The position numbers were made by a program, and so were the translations under genes. A stretch of DNA of 64,000 nt, from assembly GCF_005870035.1 (NCBI RefSeq), contig NZ_SWJG01000002.1:496001-560000 (forward strand), given 5' to 3'. This stretch comes from Spirosoma lacussanchae. GTDB taxonomy: Bacteria; Bacteroidota; Bacteroidia; Cytophagales; Spirosomataceae. The notes under the pieces were generated by a model. It did no database searches. It saw only the letters and a list, made by a program, of their open reading frames with translations, and was not told where the DNA came from. Positions 39,136-47,349 of the stretch are shown here, one piece after another (positions within the stretch are counted from its first letter, which is position 1; every line of letters starts with the position of its first letter).

Positions 39136-40716
39136 TTAATTCGGATAACCTGGATTTTGTGGTTTCAGATTTGGGTTGTTCAGCATTTCCTGGCGGGGCA
39201 AGGGCAACAGCAGGTGTTTTTCCTCTAATGCCTTATTGGTGCTCAGATTGATGTGGCCCACAAAGTTATCGAAGCCTTTTGTGGTTTCGTTGAACACCTT
39301 CCGCAGCCGTACCATGTCAAACCAGGTAATCTGTTCGTAGCAGAACTCGTACCAGCGCTCCCGCCAGACAGCTTCCCGGAAACTAGCCTGCGTGAACGTA
39401 GCGGGTGTGGTCAGTTGCGCCCGGTCGCGGATGCGCTTCAAGGCGTCGATGGTGGCCTGCGTAGGGCCACCGACTTCGTTCTGTGCTTCGGCAAAAATCA
39501 GCAGCGTTTCGGCGTAGCGGATGAGGGGCACATTGAGGTTGTTTTGGCGCGTGCCAGGCACGCCCTGTGTACCATTGGAGGTGCGGTTAAAGTGCTTGAA
39601 CACGTAAGGACGACCTAACTCGAACCGAGCACCGGTACCGTTGGTGAAGTAGGTCGTGTAAAAATACCCTTCCTGATCTTTGGTCCGACGGTCGCCCGTT
39701 TCGTAGGAATTGTAGAACGACAGTGTTGGAATCGAACTACCCGTACCGGTGGGACCGTTGAAGTTGATCGGCTTGAAGTTGCCGTAGAAGTTGTCCATCG
39801 GATTGTTTGCCCCTGGCAAGCCGTTCGATCCTGTTACGAGCGTGTTGCATTGGAGCATAAACAGGTGCTCCAGGCGGTTCTCGGTGCTTTCGCGGTGTAC
39901 ATCTTCGTAGCTCGTGAACAGATTAATCGCCGATGGATTGGCATTAGCGTAGGTGATTACTTCCAGTGCTTTGTCGGCCGCTAGTTTGTAGTGCGATGCG
40001 CCTTTGTTCAGGGGGAAGCCAGCCATCGTCAGATATACTTTGGCTAACTGCGTTTTGACGGCAGCCAGATTAACCCGACCGCTTACGTCCGTCCAGGCCA
40101 GGCCAGCGGCTTCGGCAGCCAGCAAGTCTTCGACAATCAGATTATACACGCTTTCTTTCGGAGCACGTTCGGGCCGAAAATTCTCGGATGTAGCCGTTTG
40201 CGGAGTGGTGATGAGGGGTACATCGCCCCACAACCGCACGATCATGAAGTACGCCCAGGCCCGCAGGAACCGCGCTTCGCCCAGAATTTTCTTTTTCTGC
40301 GCTTCGTCCATTGGTGTGATAGCCGGTACCCGGTCGAGCACTAAGTTCGCGTTGGCAATAAGCCGGTACGCTCCGTTCCACCAGTTGTTAACGTGGGCCG
40401 TGTTGCCGTCGTGGGCTAAACTGTACAGGTTGTTAAGATCAGAGTTCTGAGCGGTCTCCGTTGTAGACGTGCCCGTCATGGCTTCCAGCAACTGCCAGTT
40501 GGTTGAAAAAATACCGGCATCACCGCCAAAGAATCGCGTATCGGCGTAGACTGCCGCCAACCCGGCTTCAGCGTGATCGGGAATCTGGAAGAAATTGTCG
40601 GCGGTTAGGTTAGAGGGTGGTTGTTCTTCCAGGAAGTCAGAACAGCCAACCGGACCGAGCAGAATGGTGCCGCACAACAGCACCTTACCTAGGTTTTTTA
40701 GTAATGTATTACGCAT
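39136..40716 (-). CDS. SusD/RagB-family outer membrane lipoprotein
   Basis: 526 residues. Lipoprotein signal peptide with lipobox G-P-V-G-C (C25), then SDFLEEQPPSNLTADNFF typical of mature SusD. TPR-like helices follow (ILGEARFLRAWAYFMIVRLWGDVPLIT), and the C-terminal RIRDRAQLTTPATFT..WRERWYEFCYE..WFDMVRLR motif is complete. It caps the SusC barrel and captures the nutrient at the cell surface. It is 87 nt downstream of susC. No glycoside hydrolase is nearby, so the ligand is unknown. Confidence 0.94.
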   Translation of the reverse strand: MRNTLLKNLGKVLLCGTILLGPVGCSDFLEEQPPSNLTADNFFQIPDHAEAGLAAVYADTRFFGGDAGIFSTNWQLLEAMTGTSTTETAQNSDLNNLYSLAHDGNTAHVNNWWNGAYRLIANANLVLDRVPAITPMDEAQKKKILGEARFLRAWAYFMIVRLWGDVPLITTPQTATSENFRPERAPKESVYNLIVEDLLAAEAAGLAWTDVSGRVNLAAVKTQLAKVYLTMAGFPLNKGASHYKLAADKALEVITYANANPSAINLFTSYEDVHRESTENRLEHLFMLQCNTLVTGSNGLPGANNPMDNFYGNFKPINFNGPTGTGSSIPTLSFYNSYETGDRRTKDQEGYFYTTYFTNGTGARFELGRPYVFKHFNRTSNGTQGVPGTRQNNLNVPLIRYAETLLIFAEAQNEVGGPTQATIDALKRIRDRAQLTTPATFTQASFREAVWRERWYEFCYEQITWFDMVRLRKVFNETTKGFDNFVGHINLSTNKALEEKHLLLPLPRQEMLNNPNLKPQNPGYPN

Positions 40717-40803
40717 GGTAATTGTTGAAATTTTAGTGGTTTGTCTGGTACAGGTCGCTACTTATTTCGCAAGAGACCACGACCACCAGACGCTTTTTTA
40801 CGT

Positions 40804-43800
40804 TTACAAGCCGATTTGTAGACCTACCATGTAAGTAGTTGGTTTCGGATAGTTGTGCCAGATCATACCCTGCGAGAAGGCACTGTTACCGGTCCCCTGG
40901 TTGGTGGGCGTCACTTCAGGATCGCCGATGATGGGGTCCTCCACCAGCAGGAAGAAGTTTTGCACCGTGCCGTAGAACCGCAGCCGGCTGATCTTTAGTC
41001 GGTTCGTTACTTGAGCTGGCAGCGTGTAGCCAAGCAGTATGTTCCGACCCCGCAGGAACGAACCGTTCTTGATCCAGTGACTATCTACGTTTGTAACGTA
41101 GCCTGCACGGGTTTCCCGAATTTCGGCAATAGGCGTGTTCTGGTTCTGTGGTGTCCAGGCGTTCAGTACGGATGTGTAACTGTTGGCCAGTGCCTGACGG
41201 TCTTCGCTGGCGTGTAGGTTCATCAGCATAACGTCGTTACCATACATAAACTGCAGCTCAAGTGTGGCGTCGAAGTTTTTGAACCGGAAGTTGTTGTTCA
41301 GTGCACCCCAGCCTTTCGGGCTACCATTGCCGATGATGCTCCGGTCAGCGTCCGTAATGGCGTAGTCGCCGTTTACGTCCAGGTACTTGATGTCGCCGGG
41401 TAAGATGGTCAGGTTATTGCGGTAGCTTCTGAACTTACTGGCTTCTTCGCGTTCGGCTTCGCTCCAGGTGCCCAGGCGGGTCAGACCCCAGAAAGCCCCC
41501 ACCGGCTCACCCACGCGGATGACGTTGGTCGGGTTGGTGAAATTCGGACCACCCACGTTGAAGATATCCGACGGCGTAGCCAGCGACAAGACCTTGTTGC
41601 GGTTGAACGAAATGTTGAAGTTGGTATTCCAGGTAAAATCGCCCCGGCTGATGTTGACCGTATTCAAGCCTAACTCAACGCCCTGGTTTTGCATGGATCC
41701 TACATTCTGACGGATGGTTGCATAACCGCTGGTGCGCGGAACCGGTGCATCAAGCAGCATGTCGGTTGTTTTCCGGTAGTAGAAGTCAGCTTCTAAACTG
41801 ATCCGGCCTTTAAACAGGCCCAGTTCCACGCCTGCGTCGTACTGGGCGGTTTTTTCCCAGCGCAAATCAGGATTGGCCAGACGGTTGACGCCCGTTCCGG
41901 AGTACCGGGTGTCGCCATAAATGGTTGCGTAGGTCGAGCTTAGCGTAGCCAGCGACTGGTAGTTCGGAATTTCGGCGTTACCGGTCAGTCCGTAACTGGT
42001 TCGCACCTTCAGGTTCGAGATGATCGGGTTGGTTTTCAGGAAAGGTTCTTCCGACACGCGCCAGGCCAAAGCCGCCGACGGGAAAAAAGCAAACTTGTTG
42101 TTTACACCGAAGCGCGACGACCCGTCGGCCCGTCCGGTCAGGGTAAACAGGTATTTCTCTTTATACCCGTAGTTAAGCCGTCCGAAGTATGAGTTGAAGG
42201 CGAACCGTGATGCATCTGACTCAACACGGGGGTTTATGGCACCCGCACCTAAGTTGTTGTAACCGAAGTAATCGGTAGAGAAGCCGTTCACCAAAGCCGC
42301 GACTCTGAAAAACCGGTTTTCCTGCCACTCGATACCCAACAGGCCCTGGAAGGAATGATCCTGGCCGAACTGACGGTTGTAATTCAGGGTGTTTGATAAC
42401 GACCAGAACGTTTCTTTTTGGTTACGAGCTTCCCCGGTTCCGCTGCCGCCAATGTTCAGCGTCCGGCTTTCTGAGTTGTTCTGCTCCTGCGTAACAATAT
42501 TAATACCCAGAACCGATCGGAATTCCAATCCTTTGGCCAGGGCGACATTTGCGTACAAACTACCCTGCGAGGTCTGCGTGTTCAGAATGTACCGGCGGCC
42601 CATCAGGCGGGCGTACGAACTAAACGAACCCTCAGCTCTCGGATAATCGCGGTTACTGGCGTACGCCCCATTGTCGGGGTAAGTAACGGGCAGAAACGGA
42701 AAATCTTCCACGATTTGCCGCGCAACGGCGTCGTTTTGGTCCACAATGTTTTCGGACTGGTTGTTATAGGCCAGCGTACCGCCTACTTTCAGCCATTTCT
42801 TGATTTGATCGTCTATGGTGAAACGACCCGAGTAACGTTTTAGGTACGACGTTTTGATCAGACCCTGGTCGTCGCGGAAGCCCAGCGATAGCGAGTATTG
42901 AGTACGTTCGCTGCCGCCACTGAAGTTTAGCTGGTGGTTTTGCGACAGTTTATTCTGCGTGGTTTCTTTAAACCAGTCCGTGTCGTAAAGCGGGTTCAGA
43001 TTGGCGTCGAAAACACCCGGGTGGGCCGCACTAAACGTCCGCCGACGAGCAACTGGATCCAGGTCCGTATATCGGCCGGCGGCCCACCCAGCAGGGTCAT
43101 ACTTGGCAATGTTGGCGTAAGCTAAGTCTTCCGTAGCCAGATATTCACGGGCGTTCAGTACGCGAGGCCGGTTAGGACCAATCGTGTTGACACTGAACTG
43201 GGCGTCGTAGGTTACGGTGCCTTCACCAGCTTTGCCTTTTTTGGTGGTCACCAGAATGACACCGTTCGCACCCCGCGCGCCGTAAATGGCCGTCGATGAG
43301 GCATCTTTTAAAACTTCAACCGACACGATGTCGTTTGGGTTGATATAGTCGATGGCGTTGCTGAACTGGTTCTGGGTACCCTGTGGCAGAATGACGCCGT
43401 CGATCACGTAGAGTGGGTTGTTCGAGGTGTTAATCGAGCTGAAACCCCGAATCCGGACCGTAGTGCGCCCACCCGGCCGTCCTGAGTTGTTGTTGACCTG
43501 TACACCCGGCAACCGGCCCTGGAGAGCCTGGTTAAGCGAAGGAGCAGGCCGCTCCTGAAGCTGTGCCTGTTTAACAGTAGCGACCGAACCGGTTAAGTCA
43601 GATTTGCGAGTCGTACCATAACCGATTACGACAATCTCGTCCAGCGTTTTATTGTCGGCCTGCAGCGAGATGTTGATAGTTGACTGATTATTAACCACCA
43701 CTTCTTTCGATTGGTAACCAACAAACGAGAAAACAAGGGTGGCATTGGCATTATTGACTGCTAGGCTGTATGCACCGTTGGCATCGGTGGTAGTACCCTG

Positions 43801-43965
43801 CTGGCTGCCTTTCACCACGACGCTTACGCCGGGCAGGCCTGTTCCGGTTTCATCGTTAACCCGGCCTGTGACCCGCCGATCCTGGGCCATTACACCGACG
43901 CACAGTAGCCAGCCCAGCAGCAACATGGGCAAAGCACGATGCGATTTTTGTAGAGTGTTTTTCAT
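40804..43965 (-). CDS. SusC/RagA-family TonB-linked outer membrane protein
   Basis: 1053 residues from ATG 43965, which gives a good signal peptide ending VMAQ (about residue 27); an earlier start adds a hydrophobic stretch without sense. Carboxypeptidase-regulatory-like domain (GRVNDETGTGLPGVSVVVKG), TonB box region (EIVVIGYGT), plug with the SusC hallmark VEVLKDASSTAIYGARGANGV (shown in part) and DGVILP, then the barrel. It imports a nutrient together with SusD. No anti-sigma/sigma pair is adjacent, so regulation is not visible. Confidence 0.95.
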   Translation of the reverse strand: MKNTLQKSHRALPMLLLGWLLCVGVMAQDRRVTGRVNDETGTGLPGVSVVVKGSQQGTTTDANGAYSLAVNNANATLVFSFVGYQSKEVVVNNQSTINISLQADNKTLDEIVVIGYGTTRKSDLTGSVATVKQAQLQERPAPSLNQALQGRLPGVQVNNNSGRPGGRTTVRIRGFSSINTSNNPLYVIDGVILPQGTQNQFSNAIDYINPNDIVSVEVLKDASSTAIYGARGANGVILVTTKKGKAGEGTVTYDAQFSVNTIGPNRPRVLNAREYLATEDLAYANIAKYDPAGWAAGRYTDLDPVARRRTFSAAHPGVFDANLNPLYDTDWFKETTQNKLSQNHQLNFSGGSERTQYSLSLGFRDDQGLIKTSYLKRYSGRFTIDDQIKKWLKVGGTLAYNNQSENIVDQNDAVARQIVEDFPFLPVTYPDNGAYASNRDYPRAEGSFSSYARLMGRRYILNTQTSQGSLYANVALAKGLEFRSVLGINIVTQEQNNSESRTLNIGGSGTGEARNQKETFWSLSNTLNYNRQFGQDHSFQGLLGIEWQENRFFRVAALVNGFSTDYFGYNNLGAGAINPRVESDASRFAFNSYFGRLNYGYKEKYLFTLTGRADGSSRFGVNNKFAFFPSAALAWRVSEEPFLKTNPIISNLKVRTSYGLTGNAEIPNYQSLATLSSTYATIYGDTRYSGTGVNRLANPDLRWEKTAQYDAGVELGLFKGRISLEADFYYRKTTDMLLDAPVPRTSGYATIRQNVGSMQNQGVELGLNTVNISRGDFTWNTNFNISFNRNKVLSLATPSDIFNVGGPNFTNPTNVIRVGEPVGAFWGLTRLGTWSEAEREEASKFRSYRNNLTILPGDIKYLDVNGDYAITDADRSIIGNGSPKGWGALNNNFRFKNFDATLELQFMYGNDVMLMNLHASEDRQALANSYTSVLNAWTPQNQNTPIAEIRETRAGYVTNVDSHWIKNGSFLRGRNILLGYTLPAQVTNRLKISRLRFYGTVQNFFLLVEDPIIGDPEVTPTNQGTGNSAFSQGMIWHNYPKPTTYMVGLQIGL

Positions 43966-44080
43966 AAGAAATAGTAGTAGGTAAGAAAAATGTAAATAAA
44001 AAAATAGATTTATACTATCAGAGAAAGAGAGTAAGTGCACATTTCTAATTAACCCTTTTTAATTTATTTTAAAAATAACA

Positions 44081-44128
44081 TAGCCCCGAAAAAGCCTGAC
44101 TGTCTTGCAGTCTGCTCTTCCGGGGCTA
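44081..44128 (-). terminator. terminator of the phosphosugar mutase gene
   Basis: Arms tagccccg / cggggcta enclosing a partly paired interior, 51 nt past the stop; AT-rich sequence follows on the minus strand. Confidence 0.65.
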
Positions 44129-44178
44129 CCTAGGTATTACTTAGTAACTAACCTGCTGATTGCCAGCAAAACTACTTG

Positions 44179-45951
44179 CTACTTCAGATTCAGATCGTCA
44201 ATGACGCGCTGTACTTTAGCTTTTAGCTGAGCATAGGTATCGTCAAAGGCTTCTTTACTTTCGAGTGGTTCGTTAACAGAAACGTAAAACTTGATTTTAG
44301 GCTCCGTACCACTAGGCCGTGCCGATACCTTAGTGCCATCGGCGGTAAAGAACTGAAGCACGTTCGAGGATTCAATACCCATTTTACCCGCTTCGATGGA
44401 TGTCGACTGCCCCTGGGCGTCGGTTTGGGTGAGGGCCTTGTAGTCGTCGATCCGAACAACCGGCGATCCGGCAATCTCTTTGGGCGGATTAGCCCGGAAA
44501 CCAGCCATCATTTCCTGAATTTCTTCAGCGCCACTCTTTCCCTTCTTGGTGATAGAAACGAGGGCTTCGTAGAAAAACCCGTTCTCCTGATACATGGCCA
44601 TCAGCATATCGAACAGGCTCTGCCCACGATCTTTCGCATACGCTGTCAGTTCGGCAATCATGGCGCAACTAGCCACCGCATCTTTGTCCCGAACAAAATC
44701 GCCGATCAGGTAGCCATAGCTTTCTTCACCGCCACCAATAAACTGTTCCTTGCCTTCCAGTTCGCGGATGACTTCGGCGATGTATTTGAAGCCGGTAAGA
44801 GTGTTGTAGCAGTTCACTCCGTAGCGTTCGCACATCCTGTCAATCAGATCGGTTGTAACGATCGTCTTGGCAACGAACTCTTTACCCGTCAGCTTGCCGG
44901 CATCGCGCCAGGCATTCAGCAGGTAGTAGATGATCAGGCTGGCCATCTGGTTGCCGTTCAGCAGCTCAAACTCGCCATGGTGATTGCGCGCCCCGGCCCC
45001 AACCCGGTCAGCGTCGGGGTCGGTTGCAATCACCAGATCCGCATTGATGGCCAGGGCCATATCCAGAGCCAGTTGCATAGCGGCCCGCTCTTCGGGGTTT
45101 GGCGACTTTACCGTCGGGAAATTACCGTCTGGCGTTGCCTGTTCGTTAACGATATGCACGTTGGTAAAACCCAGAGCCTCCAGCGCCCGCGGAACCAGCG
45201 TGATTCCTGTACCGTGAATAGGCGTAAAGACAATGTTCAGGTCGGCCTGCCGCTTAATCACATCCGGGTTAACCGCATTCGACTTTACCCGCTCAATGTA
45301 GGGCGCATCGATTTCTTCGTCGATCAGCTGGATGCGTTCCGGAACCCCGTCAAACTTAATATCATCGACTGAGGTGATCTTGTTAACTTCGGCAATGATC
45401 GCTTTATCATGGGGGGCTACCACCTGAGCACCGTCGTTCCAGTAAACCTTATAGCCGTTATATTCGGGTGGATTGTGGGAGGCCGTAACGACAATGCCAC
45501 TCTGGCAACCCAACTGCCGGATGGCAAAGGAGAGTTCAGGGGTAGGGCGCAGGGCGCTGAAGAGATAGACCTTGATGCCATTGGCCGAAAAAATATCGGC
45601 TACCAGCCGGGCAAACTCCGGACTCATCCGACGGCTGTCGTGAGCGATGGCGACACTGAGGTCCTGGCCGGGAAAAGCGGCCGCTTCGGCGTACCGATTG
45701 ATATAGTTGCAAAGCCCCTGCGTAGCTGCCCCTACGGTGTATCGGTTCATGCGGTTTGACCCCACACCTAGTACGCCCCGTAAACCACCCGTACCAAATT
45801 CCAGATCCCGGTAGAACGAATCGGTAAGTTCATTGAAGTTACCCGCATCGAGCAGGTGCTGAATTGCTTCTTTGGTGTCGGCATCGTAATTGCCGCCGAG
45901 CCATTGCTCTACACGCTGCTGAGTAGCTGAATCAAGGGTTTGTGCTGTCAT
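44179..45951 (-). CDS. phosphoglucomutase/phosphomannomutase family enzyme
   Basis: 590 residues, the long PgcA-like class. Interconverts hexose 1- and 6-phosphates. Active serine S158 in VTASHNPPEYNGYK; metal loop TDPDADRVG; sugar-binding GGGEESYGYLIGDFVRDKDA; phosphate-binding SARPSGTEPKIKFY. Domains are complete and in order. It has its own clear promoter and terminator, so it is transcribed alone rather than with the neighbouring susCD. Confidence 0.93.
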   Translation of the reverse strand: MTAQTLDSATQQRVEQWLGGNYDADTKEAIQHLLDAGNFNELTDSFYRDLEFGTGGLRGVLGVGSNRMNRYTVGAATQGLCNYINRYAEAAAFPGQDLSVAIAHDSRRMSPEFARLVADIFSANGIKVYLFSALRPTPELSFAIRQLGCQSGIVVTASHNPPEYNGYKVYWNDGAQVVAPHDKAIIAEVNKITSVDDIKFDGVPERIQLIDEEIDAPYIERVKSNAVNPDVIKRQADLNIVFTPIHGTGITLVPRALEALGFTNVHIVNEQATPDGNFPTVKSPNPEERAAMQLALDMALAINADLVIATDPDADRVGAGARNHHGEFELLNGNQMASLIIYYLLNAWRDAGKLTGKEFVAKTIVTTDLIDRMCERYGVNCYNTLTGFKYIAEVIRELEGKEQFIGGGEESYGYLIGDFVRDKDAVASCAMIAELTAYAKDRGQSLFDMLMAMYQENGFFYEALVSITKKGKSGAEEIQEMMAGFRANPPKEIAGSPVVRIDDYKALTQTDAQGQSTSIEAGKMGIESSNVLQFFTADGTKVSARPSGTEPKIKFYVSVNEPLESKEAFDDTYAQLKAKVQRVIDDLNLK

Positions 45952-45987
45952 ATTGAAGGTTGATCGTAAGAGTCAATTATTTGTGGC

Positions 45988-46018
45988 CAAAATTACGATT
46001 ACACCGCTACCCCGCAAA
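45988..46018 (-). promoter_or_regulatory. promoter of the phosphosugar mutase gene
   Basis: Minus strand: TTTG (46018-46015), 19-nt spacer, TAATTTTG (45995-45988). Both boxes match the consensus exactly. Transcription should begin about 30 nt before the ATG. Confidence 0.65.
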
Positions 46019-46067
46019 TCCGATAGGTAGGTTACGCTAAGGATTTCATTAACTATTGTGTTTTATG

Positions 46068-46104
46068 ATAAATATTTATTGATTTGGAATAAATATTTAT
46101 TGAT
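46068..46104. promoter_or_regulatory. twin AT-rich palindromic operators before the DUF2975/XRE pair
   Basis: ataaatatttattgat occurs twice, at 46068-46083 and 46089-46104, 21 bp apart start to start. Each contains the palindrome ataaatatttat; in the second it extends to aataaatatttatt. The pair ends 33 nt before the DUF2975 start, where a regulator could act on the promoter. Confidence 0.55.
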
Positions 46105-46136
46105 CATTGTCTGTCAGTTTAATCTGTTTCGCTCTG

Positions 46137-46973
46137 ATGAAAGCAAGTCGATTAATCAGGTTCCTGCAACGGTTTCTTACAATTCTGTTTTATGGGGAGT
46201 TGCTGTTTCTGTTTGTGTTGACACCGGTAGGAATTGTTTTGTTCATTCGGTCAACCCATCCAACCTCGTCTGGTGTCAGGGTGCAGAAGCTGGGGGAGCC
46301 GGAGGCTGGTCAGGGCCAGCCGTTACCTAAAACGCAGTTACCTCTGCCAGAACAGCAGCGGAGCGATGAGGAACCGAATAGCTGGATGTCTTCTTATCTA
46401 GAGATAAATGCTACGGTTAACCCGGACTGGCCGCATGCCCACTTTACAAAATGGGCTACCTTTCTAAAAACGCCTTTGCCTGTCAGAGTAGATAGTACAT
46501 CGGCCGTTTATATCTCGAAAGCGCCTTCAGCCTCCTCCATGCATTACCTGGAATACAGGTGGAGGAACTGGGCTGACTTCACGACATTACCGTTGCCGGT
46601 AATCCTGCTGACTATTGTGTATCCGTTGCTTACGATTGTCCTGGCTGTGGTCATTACGTACATGGGTAAACGTCTGTTCGATGGCCTTACGCAGAGAGGG
46701 TATTTTGAGCCGCAGCAGGTTAGCCGGTTAACCACCATCGGGTGGTTGTTCATGGGGTATGGCCTGTCTGAGTTCACTATCCACGTGCTTAAGTTCTGGT
46801 ATGTGCGTACTACCCTTCTCGACTATGGATTAGTCATGAGCCCGACGGTACGCCTTGTCTGGGGCTGGCCGGCCGGGAGTGCAACCTTATTCATAGGAGC
46901 CGTGATACTTACACTAGCTCATGTTTTTACCTATGGTCTTCAGCTCAGGCAGGAACATGAATTAACCATCTGA
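46137..46973 (+). CDS. DUF2975-family membrane protein
   Basis: 278 residues from ATG 46137. First helix about 13-37 (FYGELLFLFVLTPVGIVLFI), a polar extracytoplasmic region rich in P and Q (about 40-150), then three helices (about 155-180, 200-225, 240-265). The pattern GYFEPQQVSRLTTIGWLFMGYGL in the second half is the DUF2975 hallmark. Such proteins occur next to a small XRE regulator, as here (7 nt apart). Function unknown. The extra polar region makes it longer than the usual 160-200 residues. Confidence 0.78.
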   Translation: MKASRLIRFLQRFLTILFYGELLFLFVLTPVGIVLFIRSTHPTSSGVRVQKLGEPEAGQGQPLPKTQLPLPEQQRSDEEPNSWMSSYLEINATVNPDWPHAHFTKWATFLKTPLPVRVDSTSAVYISKAPSASSMHYLEYRWRNWADFTTLPLPVILLTIVYPLLTIVLAVVITYMGKRLFDGLTQRGYFEPQQVSRLTTIGWLFMGYGLSEFTIHVLKFWYVRTTLLDYGLVMSPTVRLVWGWPAGSATLFIGAVILTLAHVFTYGLQLRQEHELTI

Positions 46974-46980
46974 CAGCAAT

Positions 46981-47208
46981 ATGCCTATAATCGTTAACGT
47001 CGATGTTATGATGGCCCGACGCAAAATGTCGCTGACCGAGCTGGCCGGCCGGGTCGGTATTACCCTGGCTAACTTGTCTATTCTAAAAACGGGCAAAGCA
47101 AAAGCCATACGATTTGAAACGCTGGAAGCGCTTTGCAAGGCGCTTGACTGTCAACCCGGCGACCTGCTTGAATATGTAGAGACTGAGCTTGAACTGGCTC
47201 ATAGGTAA
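46981..47208 (+). CDS. small XRE-family regulator (YozG-like)
   Basis: 75 residues, essentially one Cro/C1-type helix-turn-helix: MMARRKMSLTELAGRVGITLANLSILKTGKAKAIRFETLEALCKALDCQPGDLLEY. The pattern with L-S-x-L-K-x-G-K and a C-x-x-G-D-L-L ending is that of the YozG group found with DUF2975 proteins. It likely regulates its own operon by binding the twin palindromes at 46068-46104 (inference). It follows the membrane protein gene by 7 nt and so is co-transcribed. Confidence 0.9.
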   Translation: MPIIVNVDVMMARRKMSLTELAGRVGITLANLSILKTGKAKAIRFETLEALCKALDCQPGDLLEYVETELELAHR

Positions 47209-47214
47209 TGACTT

Positions 47215-47226
47215 AATAAATTTATT
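47215..47226. promoter_or_regulatory. AT-rich palindrome after the XRE gene
   Basis: aataaatttatt, a perfect 12-bp palindrome that differs from the upstream operators only by lacking the central AT. It lies between the XRE gene and the TonB receptor promoter. Confidence 0.4.
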
Positions 47227-47285
47227 CAATAGAATAGACATTCTAGAAAATGCTATAGCCAAGTCTGTTTTTTGTTTTCTAGTTG

Positions 47286-47317
47286 TTTGGATGAATTCTA
47301 AATAAGTACCACCTTTG
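47286..47317 (+). promoter_or_regulatory. promoter of the siderophore-type TonB receptor
   Basis: TTTG (47286-47289), 20-nt spacer, CACCTTTG (47310-47317, one mismatch). Predicted transcription start near 47324, 26 nt before the ATG. Confidence 0.55.
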
Positions 47318-47349
47318 TGCTGTAAAGAATTGATCTAAATAAAAATTAC

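Noticed and set aside
44425-45372. 315-residue frame on the plus strand inside the phosphosugar mutase gene
   Set aside because: The opposite strand encodes the conserved catalytic motifs of the mutase over the same bases; the product has no family character.
46137-47208. DUF2975/XRE pair as a toxin-antitoxin system
   Set aside because: The small partner is a plain HTH regulator and the first protein is a large multi-pass membrane protein; the DUF2975-YozG pairing is known and not shown to be toxic.
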